Assembly: GCA_964550985.1 (NCBI GenBank)
Contig: CAZKBM010000001.1
Span: forward strand, 1-64,000
Origin: JAAYCI01 sp964550985
GTDB taxonomy: Bacteria > Bacillota > Clostridia > Oscillospirales > Ruminococcaceae
Direction: 5' to 3'
DNA: 64,000 nt
Part shown: positions 8,718 through 16,139 of the stretch, one piece after another
How the letters are laid out: each line of letters starts with the position of its first letter
Numbering within the stretch: the first letter of the stretch is position 1
Notes under the pieces: model-generated
Told to the model about the DNA's origin: nothing
Database searches by the model: none
Seen by the model: only the letters and a program-made list of their open reading frames with translations
Program-made: the position numbers and the translations under genes

Positions 8718-10595
8718 TTATACATTGGCGATGTCCACCTCACCTTTGCTGTTACAATACACCGTTGCATTAAAGTACATTTGGCGCAATATTTTGCTTG
8801 CGCCGCCTATGGTAATTTGTGCAGGCGGGTATAAAACATCGGCCCGCAGGCGGCAAACCGAACTGTTCACCTGTTTTTCCAGCGCGGCCTCCAGGCTGCG
8901 GGTGGTGGTGGCAAGCTGCATTTTCAGCACCGAGAGCCTCAGTTTTAAATCGTCGGCCATGGGGCCGTTTTCAGGGTTTTGCGCCCCGCCCACGGCCAAA
9001 AAGCGCAGGTTTTTTTGCGTCTCATCCACTTCGCTTTCCAGCGCCCACTTTTTTTGTTCCAGTTCATATTTTTCACGCAGCAGGTTGGCTGTGCTGCCCA
9101 TGGTGATGACAATGTTGCGGTTGGATTGATTGCCGATGCTTTTAGCCGTAATGCGTTCCAGCGCTGTAATCTGCCCCCCAATGATAGCCCCCCGCCCGGT
9201 GGTAACCTCAATGGCGGTGTCGCTGGATATGGTGGAGTTGATGATGGTGTCGCAGGTGATTTTTCCACCGGCCGTCACCGTGGCGTTTTCAATAAACTTG
9301 CTGCGTACCTCGCCCCTGGCCTGTAAAACCCCATGGGAGTTGCCGTTCATGCCGCGCCCCACTTGGATATCCCCCCCGGCCATGACGGTGGCCCCTTCAA
9401 TCATGCCCTGTACGGTGATGTTTCCGCTGGCCTGCACGGTAAAACCCTCTTGGATGTCGCCGTGGATGAGGATATCGCCAATGGTATCTATGTTGCCCGT
9501 TTCGGTAGAGACATTGCCCTTGATGATGAGGATGGGATCGACGCGGAAACGCCCGCTTGCAAAGGTTACAACCCCTTCAATGGTGGCAAGCAAGCTGAGG
9601 CCGTCCTCGCTCATTTTGGTGTTCTGGCCCATGGGAGCGGTGGCCTTTTGGCCATTACGGCCCCGCACTTCACTGCCGGTTACATCATGGCCGGGTACGG
9701 CCTCTGTAGGGGGAACCAGCACACAGATTGCCTCGCCCTCGGTGATGGTTTGTAGCCAGCCAAGGTCTTTGTAGTCAATGGTGTTATCCTCCCGCACGGT
9801 GAGGTGAATTTCCAAGTTGCGGTTAAAATGGTCAATCACCTCGCCGTTCTTGCCGTCTACGGCGGGGCGGCCTTCGGCCAGGTGGCAAAGGCGGAAGTAT
9901 TCTGGCGCTTCCCCCAGGCGGTGCAGCTTCATTTCATCAATGCCAAAACTCACCTTGGCGCTTTCCAGTGCGTTCCAAAGCATATCCTCATCGGCTGCCC
10001 GCCCAAAAAAGGTGGGGGGGAAGCAGAAAATATAAGCCTGCATACGGCTTTTGGTAACAAATACCAATATGCTGGCGTCTTGAGATTCCTCCTCCAGGCT
10101 CTCCTCTCTGCTGGCCGCCTTCAGGCTTTTATCCAGCAGTTTTTTGGCCTCACGCTCAATTTTTCCAAACCAACCGCGCTGCTCTTCCTCGGGGGAAAGC
10201 CCTCCCTCCATAAACTGGGTAAGGCTGAAGGTGAGGTTTTCATCCTCCAAGGGGGGGGAGCCCTGACGCCGGCTAAAAAGTTCGTAAAGCGGGTTGCCCA
10301 TGGCGGGCAAAATGTCCGGGTCACTTTCCTGCTGCTCATCTGGGGCAAAGCCCTCTGGCAAAGCGGCCCCGGCAGGCAGGGGGGCGGCTTCGCCTTCGGG
10401 CGGGGCAAAGCCCAGCTTTCCGGGGCCGGGGGGGGTGTTTTGAGGCACTTCGGCGGGGGCCGCGTTCAAAGGCAACTCATCCAAACCGGCGGGCTCACCC
10501 GCCTGGGCACCTTGGGGCGGCCCCTTTCCGCGTTCAGAAGCGGTAAGCAGGCTAAGAAGCATACTTTTGATTTTTCCGCGCTCTTTTTCTGCCAA
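8718..10595 (-). CDS. FapA / DUF342 domain protein
   Basis: Protein with a disordered Pro/Gly/Ala/Glu-rich N-terminus (about 1-150) and a C-terminal FapA (DUF342, 'flagellar assembly protein A') region (about 250-520) made of short Gly-rich repeats such as GDILIHGDI, GNITVQG, AGGDIQVG and AGGKITC, typical of a right-handed beta-helix. A coiled-coil-like stretch follows (about 515-580). No signal peptide or membrane segment is seen, so it is probably cytoplasmic. The start is TTG at 10595 with AAGGGGGTG seven bases upstream. FapA proteins have no settled biochemical role, and no flagellar gene is nearby, so the flagellar name should not be taken literally. A good sigma-A-type promoter precedes it. 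Confidence 0.85.
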   Translation of the reverse strand: MAEKERGKIKSMLLSLLTASERGKGPPQGAQAGEPAGLDELPLNAAPAEVPQNTPPGPGKLGFAPPEGEAAPLPAGAALPEGFAPDEQQESDPDILPAMGNPLYELFSRRQGSPPLEDENLTFSLTQFMEGGLSPEEEQRGWFGKIEREAKKLLDKSLKAASREESLEEESQDASILVFVTKSRMQAYIFCFPPTFFGRAADEDMLWNALESAKVSFGIDEMKLHRLGEAPEYFRLCHLAEGRPAVDGKNGEVIDHFNRNLEIHLTVREDNTIDYKDLGWLQTITEGEAICVLVPPTEAVPGHDVTGSEVRGRNGQKATAPMGQNTKMSEDGLSLLATIEGVVTFASGRFRVDPILIIKGNVSTETGNIDTIGDILIHGDIQEGFTVQASGNITVQGMIEGATVMAGGDIQVGRGMNGNSHGVLQARGEVRSKFIENATVTAGGKITCDTIINSTISSDTAIEVTTGRGAIIGGQITALERITAKSIGNQSNRNIVITMGSTANLLREKYELEQKKWALESEVDETQKNLRFLAVGGAQNPENGPMADDLKLRLSVLKMQLATTTRSLEAALEKQVNSSVCRLRADVLYPPAQITIGGASKILRQMYFNATVYCNSKGEVDIANV

Positions 10596-10622
10596 ATTGC
10601 CACCCCCTTTATATTCTCAATT

Positions 10623-10651
10623 AGTATATCGCATTTTCTTGTGAATGGCAA
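10623..10651 (-). promoter_or_regulatory. Promoter of the FapA/DUF342 gene
   Basis: Minus-strand TTGCCA (10646-10651) and TATACT (10623-10628) are separated by 17 bp, about 30 bp before the TTG start. Seen by eye; not tested. Confidence 0.55.
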
Positions 10652-10711
10652 AGAAAAAAAGAGAGGTTTCTTTTCTCTGTGAAAAAAATATCCACCAGAT
10701 AAAGCAGGGCC

Positions 10712-10761
10712 AGAAAAATAAAAACCCGAAGAAGGCGCAAAAAACTTTGCGGTTCTTCGGG
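10712..10761 (-). terminator. Terminator of the lectin gene
   Basis: On the minus strand a hairpin with CCCGAAGAA/TTCTTCGGG arms and an inner GCAAA/TTTGC stem is followed by GTTTTTATTTTTC. It lies 36 bp past the lectin stop. Confidence 0.8.
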
Positions 10762-10796
10762 CCAAATTCACAGGAAACACAGAATGGGAAATGCCG

Positions 10797-11480
10797 CTAT
10801 TTCTTTGCCTCTGTTTCGGGGGCGAGGCTAGCCGTACCGGGGACGGCCCCGGTTGCCTTTTTAGCGGGGGCTTTTTTGGCGCTTGCCGTTTTTGCAGGGG
10901 CGGCCTTTTTCACCGCGGGTTTTTTCGGGACGGCAGCCTTTTTGGTTGCCGCGGGTTTTTTTACTGCCGCTTTTTTCGGGGCGGCGGCTTTGGCGGTACT
11001 TTTTGTGGCGGCGGTTTTTTTGGCGGGCAGGCTCTCCACATCCACAATTTTCCATTTTTGGGTGGCGCCGTCCACATCTTCCCAAATTTGTACCGGGGTG
11101 CCGTCCACTGCCCCAAGGCCAACCAAGTCCAAGCATTTGCCAGAAAGTTTTGACCGGATTTTGTAGTACCCCCGCCCGGCATCCTCTACGCTCCACAACT
11201 GGCTATCGGCCGCTATGTAATCCCACTGGTGTACCCAGGCGCCATTTTCCACGCCCTGCATGGCCACATCCAGCACCTTGCCCGAAAACACGTTGATGAT
11301 TTTGTAATATTCATCGGATGTTTTTTCCAGTTGCCACTGCTGGGTATCGCCCCCAGCTGCCGACCAAATACGCACAATGCCGCCGTTTTCACGGCTAAAC
11401 TCGCCCACTTCCAGGGCCTTGCTGTTTTTGGTTTTTATCAGGTAAATTTTAAAGTTTTCCAAAGCAGCTTCCTTTTTCAT
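10797..11480 (-). CDS. Ricin-type beta-trefoil lectin domain fused to a Lys/Ala-rich histone-H1-like tail
   Basis: Residues about 8-148 form a complete ricin B-type (CBM13-like) beta-trefoil, with three QxW signatures at QQW (47-49), QLW (94-96) and QKW (141-143), one per lobe. Residues 153-227 are a low-complexity tail of repeated KKAA, KKPA and AAPKK units, like histone H1 or AlgP-type basic tails. There is no signal peptide or membrane segment, so the lectin fold is predicted to be cytoplasmic or exported by a non-classical route. Start choice: GTG at 11489 is one base from the Shine-Dalgarno, while ATG at 11480 is ten bases from AAAGGAG, so 227 residues is preferred. Carbohydrate binding is inferred from the fold only. 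The gene has its own promoter and terminator. Confidence 0.85.
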   Translation of the reverse strand: MKKEAALENFKIYLIKTKNSKALEVGEFSRENGGIVRIWSAAGGDTQQWQLEKTSDEYYKIINVFSGKVLDVAMQGVENGAWVHQWDYIAADSQLWSVEDAGRGYYKIRSKLSGKCLDLVGLGAVDGTPVQIWEDVDGATQKWKIVDVESLPAKKTAATKSTAKAAAPKKAAVKKPAATKKAAVPKKPAVKKAAPAKTASAKKAPAKKATGAVPGTASLAPETEAKK

Positions 11481-11566
11481 CAGTAGCACACTCCTTTAAA
11501 GCGGGTAAGCAGCACCCGCAAGCCATGCGGTTAGCAATGCAGAACCATTGTAGATATGTTAGCCCA

Positions 11567-11595
11567 AGTATAGCATGGGCGTTACAAAAAAACAA
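11567..11595 (-). promoter_or_regulatory. Promoter of the lectin gene
   Basis: Minus-strand TTGTTT (11590-11595) and TATACT (11567-11572) with 17-bp spacing. It is the best promoter-like match in the 159-bp gap before the lectin start. Confidence 0.45.
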
Positions 11596-11639
11596 GGCGA
11601 GAAAAGGGGGAAGAAATTCCTGTGCCCGCAGCATCTGCC

Positions 11640-12068
11640 CTATACTTTGGGGCCGCGCACCGGCATATCGGAAAGGATGATTTGGGTGTTGGTGTGCCCA
11701 AGGGTTTGTAGCCGCCCCAAAAGCTGTTCCAGCGAGGCAATGTTTTTGCAGCGCACCCGCATCATATGGCTGTGGCTGCCTGTAACATGGTAACATTTCA
11801 TAATCTCTTCCTGGTTTTCCAGCATGGCTTTAAAGGCGGCCCTGTCCTCTATGGGAATGGAGATGGAGATGAGGGCGTTCGTCATGTTTTGGTCGTAATT
11901 TGTGTTCAGCTGTACGGTGTACCCGGTGATGATTCCCTGCTTTTCCATCCGGCGGATGCGCTCAGACACAGCGGGGGAGGTGAGGGCGATGCGCTTTGCA
12001 ATCTCTTTGAGGGTCATACGGGCGTTTTCCTCTAACAGGCGTAAAATCTTCCGGTCGAGTTCATCCAT
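11640..12068 (-). CDS. Lrp/AsnC family transcriptional regulator
   Basis: Feast/famine DNA-binding regulator of 142 residues, the usual length. The N-terminal winged helix-turn-helix (about 1-60) has the family pattern DELDRKILRLLEENAR and ISLTSPAVSERIRR-like recognition-helix spacing. The C-terminal RAM/AsnC ligand-binding domain (about 65-140) follows. ATG 12068 is preceded by AAGGAGATACAT. No amino-acid metabolism gene is adjacent, so its ligand and targets are unknown. An extended -10 (TGGTATAAT, minus strand, 12154-12162) is a plausible promoter element. Confidence 0.9.
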   Translation of the reverse strand: MDELDRKILRLLEENARMTLKEIAKRIALTSPAVSERIRRMEKQGIITGYTVQLNTNYDQNMTNALISISIPIEDRAAFKAMLENQEEIMKCYHVTGSHSHMMRVRCKNIASLEQLLGRLQTLGHTNTQIILSDMPVRGPKV

Positions 12069-12153
12069 ATGTATCTCCTTAAAAAATTAAGTGTTAAAGC
12101 CGCGCAGCGGAAAGCAATTTTAATATAATTTAGCAAAAGTGTTCAATTTCTAA

Positions 12154-12162
12154 ATTATACCA
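12154..12162 (-). promoter_or_regulatory. Extended -10 element before the Lrp/AsnC gene
   Basis: Minus-strand TGGTATAAT lies in very AT-rich DNA about 90 bp upstream of the Lrp/AsnC start. No clear -35 was found, and autoregulatory sites could overlap it. Confidence 0.35.
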
Positions 12163-12214
12163 AATATTTTACCAAAAATAAATTAGAATAACAAGAGATA
12201 AGCGTGTATTTCTG

Positions 12215-12244
12215 TTGACTTTATAGTGGCGGATGCAATAGAAT
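12215..12244 (+). promoter_or_regulatory. Promoter of a candidate small RNA
   Basis: Plus-strand TTGACT (12215-12220) and TAGAAT (12239-12244) with 18-bp spacing. Both genes around it are on the minus strand, so it would drive only the short non-coding segment that ends at the hairpin at 12294-12325. Confidence 0.5.
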
Positions 12245-12250
12245 AAGGGT

Positions 12251-12333
12251 GCGATAAGTATTTCCTTTGTTTGTACTTTCCCACCCCTCTATTCGAAAAG
12301 AGCTGCACCCCCGCAGCTCTTTTCGTTTTTTTT
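12251..12333 (+). ncRNA. Candidate intergenic small RNA of about 80 nt
   Basis: A plus-strand promoter-like pair is followed about 50 bp later by a textbook intrinsic terminator, with no ORF between and both neighbouring protein genes on the other strand. The predicted transcript has a pyrimidine-rich single-stranded middle (about 12260-12290, including CCCACCCC) and ends in the terminator hairpin, the general shape of a base-pairing sRNA. I do not recognise an Rfam family. The exact 5' end is a guess from the -10 position. Confidence 0.45.
12294..12333 (+). terminator. Strong intrinsic terminator on the + strand
   Basis: A perfect 13-bp stem (CGAAAAGAGCTGC / GCAGCTCTTTTCG), a six-base loop and eight T residues on the + strand. 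The minus strand has no T-run after the stem, so it is directional and does not serve the flanking minus-strand genes. Confidence 0.85.
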
Positions 12334-12361
12334 GGGTATAGAGTATTTTGGAACCTGTGGA

Positions 12362-12427
12362 AAAGAGCCATACGCACAAACCCCGCAAATGCCAAAGCAG
12401 GTTTTTGCGGGGTTTGTGCGTATGGCT
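12362..12427 (-). terminator. 24-bp perfect inverted repeat downstream of glpK (terminator-like)
   Basis: Arms 12366-12389 and 12404-12427 are perfectly complementary over 24 bp, around a 14-base loop. On the minus strand the stem starts about 30 bp past the glpK stop and is followed by CTCTTTTCC, so it probably ends glpK transcription. The stem is much longer than a normal terminator, but no transposase or target-site duplication is visible. Confidence 0.6.
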
Positions 12428-12456
12428 GGCCGCCGGCCACTATTCTATAGGCTTCA

Positions 12457-13962
12457 CTACCCTTGGCCCTGGTTTTTGGCCCAACCGCCCGCCCGCTGCA
12501 CGGCCCTGGCCCAACCCTCGCAGCAGCGCCGTACTTCGGGCTGGGGCATCTGGGGGCTGTAGAGGCTATCCTGCGCGGTGTGGCGGCCAAGGTCCGCCGG
12601 GCTTTGCCAAACCCCCGTGGCAAGCCCCGCAAGATAGGCCGCGCCCAGGGCGGTTGTCTCATGAATGGCCGGGCGGCGAACCGCCGCGCCGGTGATATCG
12701 GCCTGGAACTGTAGGAGGAAGCCGTTGGCCGAGGCCCCGCCATCGGCCCGAAGTTCTGCAATTTTCACCCCGGCATCCCTCTCCATGGCCAGCAGCACAT
12801 CGCGGCTTTGGTAAGCAATGCTCTCCAGGGCCGCGCGTACCACATGGCTTTTGCCGGTGCCGCGGCTTAGGCCAATCAGGGTGCCGCGGGCGTACATGTC
12901 CCAGTAGGGGGCGCCCAGGCCCGCAAAGGCGGGCACCAGGTAAACCCCGCCATTATCCGGTACTTTTGTGGCAAAATACTCGCTGTCGGCGCTCTCATCC
13001 AAAAGGCCCATCTCATCGCGCAGCCACTGTACAACAGCCCCGCCTACAAAAACGCTGCCCTCCAGGGCGTAGGCGGGCCGGGCCCCCGCCGTGGCGGCCA
13101 TGGTGGTTAACAGGCCATGGTGGCTCTCCACCGCTTTTCCGCCGGTGTGCATCAGCATAAAGCAACCCGTGCCGTAGGTGTTTTTGATGTCCCCTTTTTC
13201 AAAGCAGGCCTGGCCAAACAGGGCGGCCTGCTGGTCGCCCGCTATGCCCGCAATGGGCACGGCGGCAGCGCCGGGGCCAAGGTGTATTTCGCCAAATATC
13301 CCGCTGGAGGGGCGTACTTCGGGCAACATGGCCATGGGTACGCCAAACAGGCGGCAAAGGTCTTCATCCCAGCACAAGGTGTGGATATTGTAAAGCAGGG
13401 TGCGGCAGGCGTTTGTGTGGTCGGTAAGGTGCAGTTTGCCGCCGGTAAGCCGCCAAACCAGCCAGCTATCCACCGTGCCAAACAGCAGTTCGCCTTTTTC
13501 AGCCCGTCTGCGGGCGCCGGGCACGGTATCCAAAATCCACTGGATTTTGCTGGCCGAAAAATAGGCGTCTATCAAGAGGCCGGTTTTTTGCCGTATCGTT
13601 TCGGCGTGGCCCGCAAGTTCCAGGCGCCTGCAGGCGTCGGCGGTGCGGCGGCACTGCCATACAATGGCGTTGTACACGGGTTTGCCTGTGGTTTTATCCC
13701 AAACCAGGGTGGTCTCCCGCTGGTTGGAAATGCCCACGGCGGCCACCTGCTCCAAGGGGACGCCGCTTTTACCAAGCACTTCGGTCATCACCCCGTTTTG
13801 CGAGGTGAAAATCTCCTGGGGGTCGTGCTCCACCCAGCCGGGTTTTGGGTAGTGCTGAGAAAATTCCCGCTGGGCAATGCCGGCTATGTTCTGGTTTTCA
13901 TCGAACAAAACGGCCCGGCTGGAAGTTGTGCCCTGGTCCAGGGCCAGCAGGTATTTTGGCAT
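12457..13962 (-). CDS. glpK: Glycerol kinase
   Basis: FGGY-family kinase that phosphorylates glycerol to glycerol-3-phosphate in the cytoplasm. At 501 residues it has standard GlpK length. It has the N-terminal ATPase-fold motif LDQGTTSSRAVLFD, the substrate-side NQRETT and WQCRRT motifs, and the C-terminal GGASANGFLLQFQAD nucleotide-binding motif. The open frame extends 22 codons upstream, but ATG 13962 (MPKYLLALDQG) has AAGGAGAG in front and matches the family start. No glpF, glpD or glp regulator is adjacent, so it appears to be a single-gene unit. It is divergent from the dCMP deaminase gene. Confidence 0.96.
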   Translation of the reverse strand: MPKYLLALDQGTTSSRAVLFDENQNIAGIAQREFSQHYPKPGWVEHDPQEIFTSQNGVMTEVLGKSGVPLEQVAAVGISNQRETTLVWDKTTGKPVYNAIVWQCRRTADACRRLELAGHAETIRQKTGLLIDAYFSASKIQWILDTVPGARRRAEKGELLFGTVDSWLVWRLTGGKLHLTDHTNACRTLLYNIHTLCWDEDLCRLFGVPMAMLPEVRPSSGIFGEIHLGPGAAAVPIAGIAGDQQAALFGQACFEKGDIKNTYGTGCFMLMHTGGKAVESHHGLLTTMAATAGARPAYALEGSVFVGGAVVQWLRDEMGLLDESADSEYFATKVPDNGGVYLVPAFAGLGAPYWDMYARGTLIGLSRGTGKSHVVRAALESIAYQSRDVLLAMERDAGVKIAELRADGGASANGFLLQFQADITGAAVRRPAIHETTALGAAYLAGLATGVWQSPADLGRHTAQDSLYSPQMPQPEVRRCCEGWARAVQRAGGWAKNQGQG

Positions 13963-14034
13963 AGTCTCTCTCCTTATTTTGGGGGGCGTGCGGGCCCTAT
14001 AGGGGGCAATACCATTTGGCCTCATCATACCATA

Positions 14035-14063
14035 TTGCCCGCCGCTTTGCCATGTGCTATGAT
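14035..14063 (+). promoter_or_regulatory. Promoter of the dCMP deaminase gene
   Basis: TTGCCC (14035-14040) and TATGAT (14058-14063) with 17-bp spacing, 33 bp before the ATG. A minus-strand extended -10 for glpK (TGGTATGAT, around 14024-14032) lies immediately beside it, so the two divergent promoters probably abut. Confidence 0.5.
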
Positions 14064-14095
14064 AAAACCAGAAAAAGACAAAAGGGGGAAACGGG

Positions 14096-14575
14096 ATGAA
14101 ACGGGAAGACTACATCTCCTGGGCGGAGTATTTTATGGCCATTGCCTCGCTGAGCGCCCAGCGCTCCAAAGATGGCAGCACCCAGGTGGGGGCCTGTATT
14201 GTAAGCAGGGAGCACAAAATTCTTTCGCTTGGCTACAACGGCATGCCCATAGGCTGCCGGGACGATGACATGCCCTGGGCGCGGGAGGGGGAGGCGCTGG
14301 ACACAAAATATATGTATGTGTGCCACGCCGAACTGAACGCCATTTTAAACCACGGCGGCGGCAGCTTGAAGGACGCCGTATTGTACACCACCCTTTTTCC
14401 CTGCAATGAATGTGCCAAGGCCATTATTCAAAGCGGCATTGCCGAGGTTGTGTACCAGTCAGACAAATATGCCGAGAGCGACCAGACCGTTGCCAGCAAG
14501 CGGATGTTTGACATGGTGGGGGTGAAGTACACCCCCTACCGCCCCACCGGGCGGGTGGTGCAACTGGAACTGTGA
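14096..14575 (+). CDS. dCMP/cytidine deaminase family protein (ComEB-like)
   Basis: Zinc-dependent deoxycytidylate deaminase-type enzyme that converts dCMP to dUMP for dTTP synthesis. At 159 residues it shows the family zinc signature: HAE in VCHAELNAIL for the first ligand and catalytic glutamate, and PCNEC for the two cysteine ligands. The N-terminus (SKDGSTQVGACIV) is typical of dCMP deaminases, including ComEB. ATG 14096 is preceded by AAAGGGGGAAACGGG. It is a single gene between glpK (divergent) and glgA (convergent). Confidence 0.9.
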   Translation: MKREDYISWAEYFMAIASLSAQRSKDGSTQVGACIVSREHKILSLGYNGMPIGCRDDDMPWAREGEALDTKYMYVCHAELNAILNHGGGSLKDAVLYTTLFPCNECAKAIIQSGIAEVVYQSDKYAESDQTVASKRMFDMVGVKYTPYRPTGRVVQLEL

Positions 14576-14598
14576 AGCAGGGTCCGCCTACAAAAAGA

Positions 14599-14643
14599 AA
14601 AGGCGTGGCAATGGAGTTTATAAACCCCGTTGCCACGCCTTTG
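14599..14643. terminator. Terminator shared by the dCMP deaminase gene and glgA
   Basis: A 13-bp perfect stem (AAAGGCGTGGCAA / TTGCCACGCCTTT) between convergent genes. The minus-strand side is followed by TTTTCTTTTTG, so it works best for glgA. The loop contains a smaller GTTTATAAAC palindrome. Confidence 0.8.
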
Positions 14644-14669
14644 TTCTGTGAAAATAAACCATCAAAGGC

Positions 14670-16094
14670 CTACCAAAGCCCCTCTACGTCCTTGTACATA
14701 TCCAAATACTGCTTGGCCGAGGTGCTCCAGCTATTGTCGCAGGCCATGCAGCGCTGCACAAGCACCTTCCAGGCCTTGGCATCCTCGTGCATGGCTTTGG
14801 CCCGCAGGCAGGCGTCTTGCATATCGTAGGCATTGTAGCTGGCAAAGGTGAAGCCGTTGCCGGTGCCGTCCCCCGCATCGCTAATGGTATCGCCAAGGCC
14901 GCCGGTAAGCCGCACAACGGGCACCGTGCCGTAGCGCAGCGCCACCATTTGTGCCAGGCCGCAGGGCTCCGATTTGCTGGGCATCAAAAACATATCGGCC
15001 CCCGCATATACCTTGCGCGCCAAACTGGGAATAAAGCCGATGCGCACCCCCACCATGCCGGGGTAACGCACGGCCAAATCCTGGAAAAAGGCCTCGTAGC
15101 TGTATTCGCCAGAGCCCAAAATAACCAGTTGAATGCCGCTGTTTACCAGGTTTTCGGCCACGTGGCGCACCAGGTCAAAGCCCTTGTGGCTCACCAGGCG
15201 GCTCACCATGCCCACAACGGGACACAGGTTTTCCTTTAGGGCAAATTCCCGGCGTAAATCGTCTTTACACTGGGCCTTGCCCTTCTCGTACTCCGGCGCG
15301 CTGTAATTGGCGGCAATGTTGGGGTCGGTGGCGGGGCTATACACCTCGGTGTCAATGCCATTCAAAATGCCGCAGAGCTTGTATTCTTTTTTGCGCAGAA
15401 AATTTTCGAGGCCATGGCCGTACCAGGGGTCCAATATCTCCCTTGCGTAAGTGGGGGAGACGGTCGTCACCTTGTCGGCGGTTTCAATGGCGCCCTTCAT
15501 GTAGTTTACGTCCTTGTCATACTCCACAAGATGGGCGTTTTTTCGCCCGATGCCAATGGTCTCTTCCAGCATTTCCAGCCCGTAGCGGCCCTGGTACTGT
15601 ATGTTGTGGATGGTAAAAACGGTTTTCAGGCCGCTAAATTTTTCCAGGTGGCGGTAGTACAGGTTTAGGTAAACGGGCACAAGGGCCGTCTCCCAATCGT
15701 TACAGTGGATGATATTTGGGGCAAAATCGATGTGGAAAAGAGATTCCAAAATGGCGCGGGAGAAAAAGGCGAAACGCTCGCCGTCATCGTAAAAGCCATA
15801 CAGGCCATGGCGCTTAAAATAGTATTCGTTATCCAAAAAATAGTGGCTCACCCCGCCGTGCACCAGCTCAAACAGGCCGCAGTATTGGTTACGCCAGCCC
15901 ACAGGCACGGTGAAATTGGTGATGTATTTCAGCTTTTGCCGCCATTCGGGCGCCATATCGCCATACAGGGGTAAAATAACCCGTACCCCCGCCTTACGTT
16001 TTTTCAGCGCCGCAGGCAAGCTGCCGGCCACATCGCCCAGCCCCCCCGAGGTAAAAAAAGGATACGCTTCGCTGGCTGCAAACAGAACCTTCAT
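14670..16094 (-). CDS. glgA: Glycogen synthase (ADP-glucose type)
   Basis: GT5 glycosyltransferase that extends alpha-1,4-glucan from ADP-glucose. At 474 residues it is typical. The N-terminal GT5 domain begins MKVLFAASEAYPFFTSGGLGDVAGSLP, where the KxGGLGDV-type loop reads TSGGLGDV (the lysine of the usual KTGGL motif is Ser here). The C-terminal domain has PSKSEPCGLAQM and RLTGGLGDTI. ATG 16094 has AAGGGGGAGG in front. It is the last gene of glgB-C-D-A. Confidence 0.95.
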   Translation of the reverse strand: MKVLFAASEAYPFFTSGGLGDVAGSLPAALKKRKAGVRVILPLYGDMAPEWRQKLKYITNFTVPVGWRNQYCGLFELVHGGVSHYFLDNEYYFKRHGLYGFYDDGERFAFFSRAILESLFHIDFAPNIIHCNDWETALVPVYLNLYYRHLEKFSGLKTVFTIHNIQYQGRYGLEMLEETIGIGRKNAHLVEYDKDVNYMKGAIETADKVTTVSPTYAREILDPWYGHGLENFLRKKEYKLCGILNGIDTEVYSPATDPNIAANYSAPEYEKGKAQCKDDLRREFALKENLCPVVGMVSRLVSHKGFDLVRHVAENLVNSGIQLVILGSGEYSYEAFFQDLAVRYPGMVGVRIGFIPSLARKVYAGADMFLMPSKSEPCGLAQMVALRYGTVPVVRLTGGLGDTISDAGDGTGNGFTFASYNAYDMQDACLRAKAMHEDAKAWKVLVQRCMACDNSWSTSAKQYLDMYKDVEGLW

Positions 16095-16139
16095 GCAGGC
16101 CTCCCCCTTTCGGTAGTGTGAAAAGCTGTGTAAAAATGT

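Noticed and set aside
12366..12427. Insertion sequence end
   Set aside because: No transposase gene, no second copy of the arms and no target duplication seen in this window.
13117..14268. 383-codon + strand frame opposite glpK
   Set aside because: Antisense shadow of a high-GC gene; the glpK frame is unmistakable.
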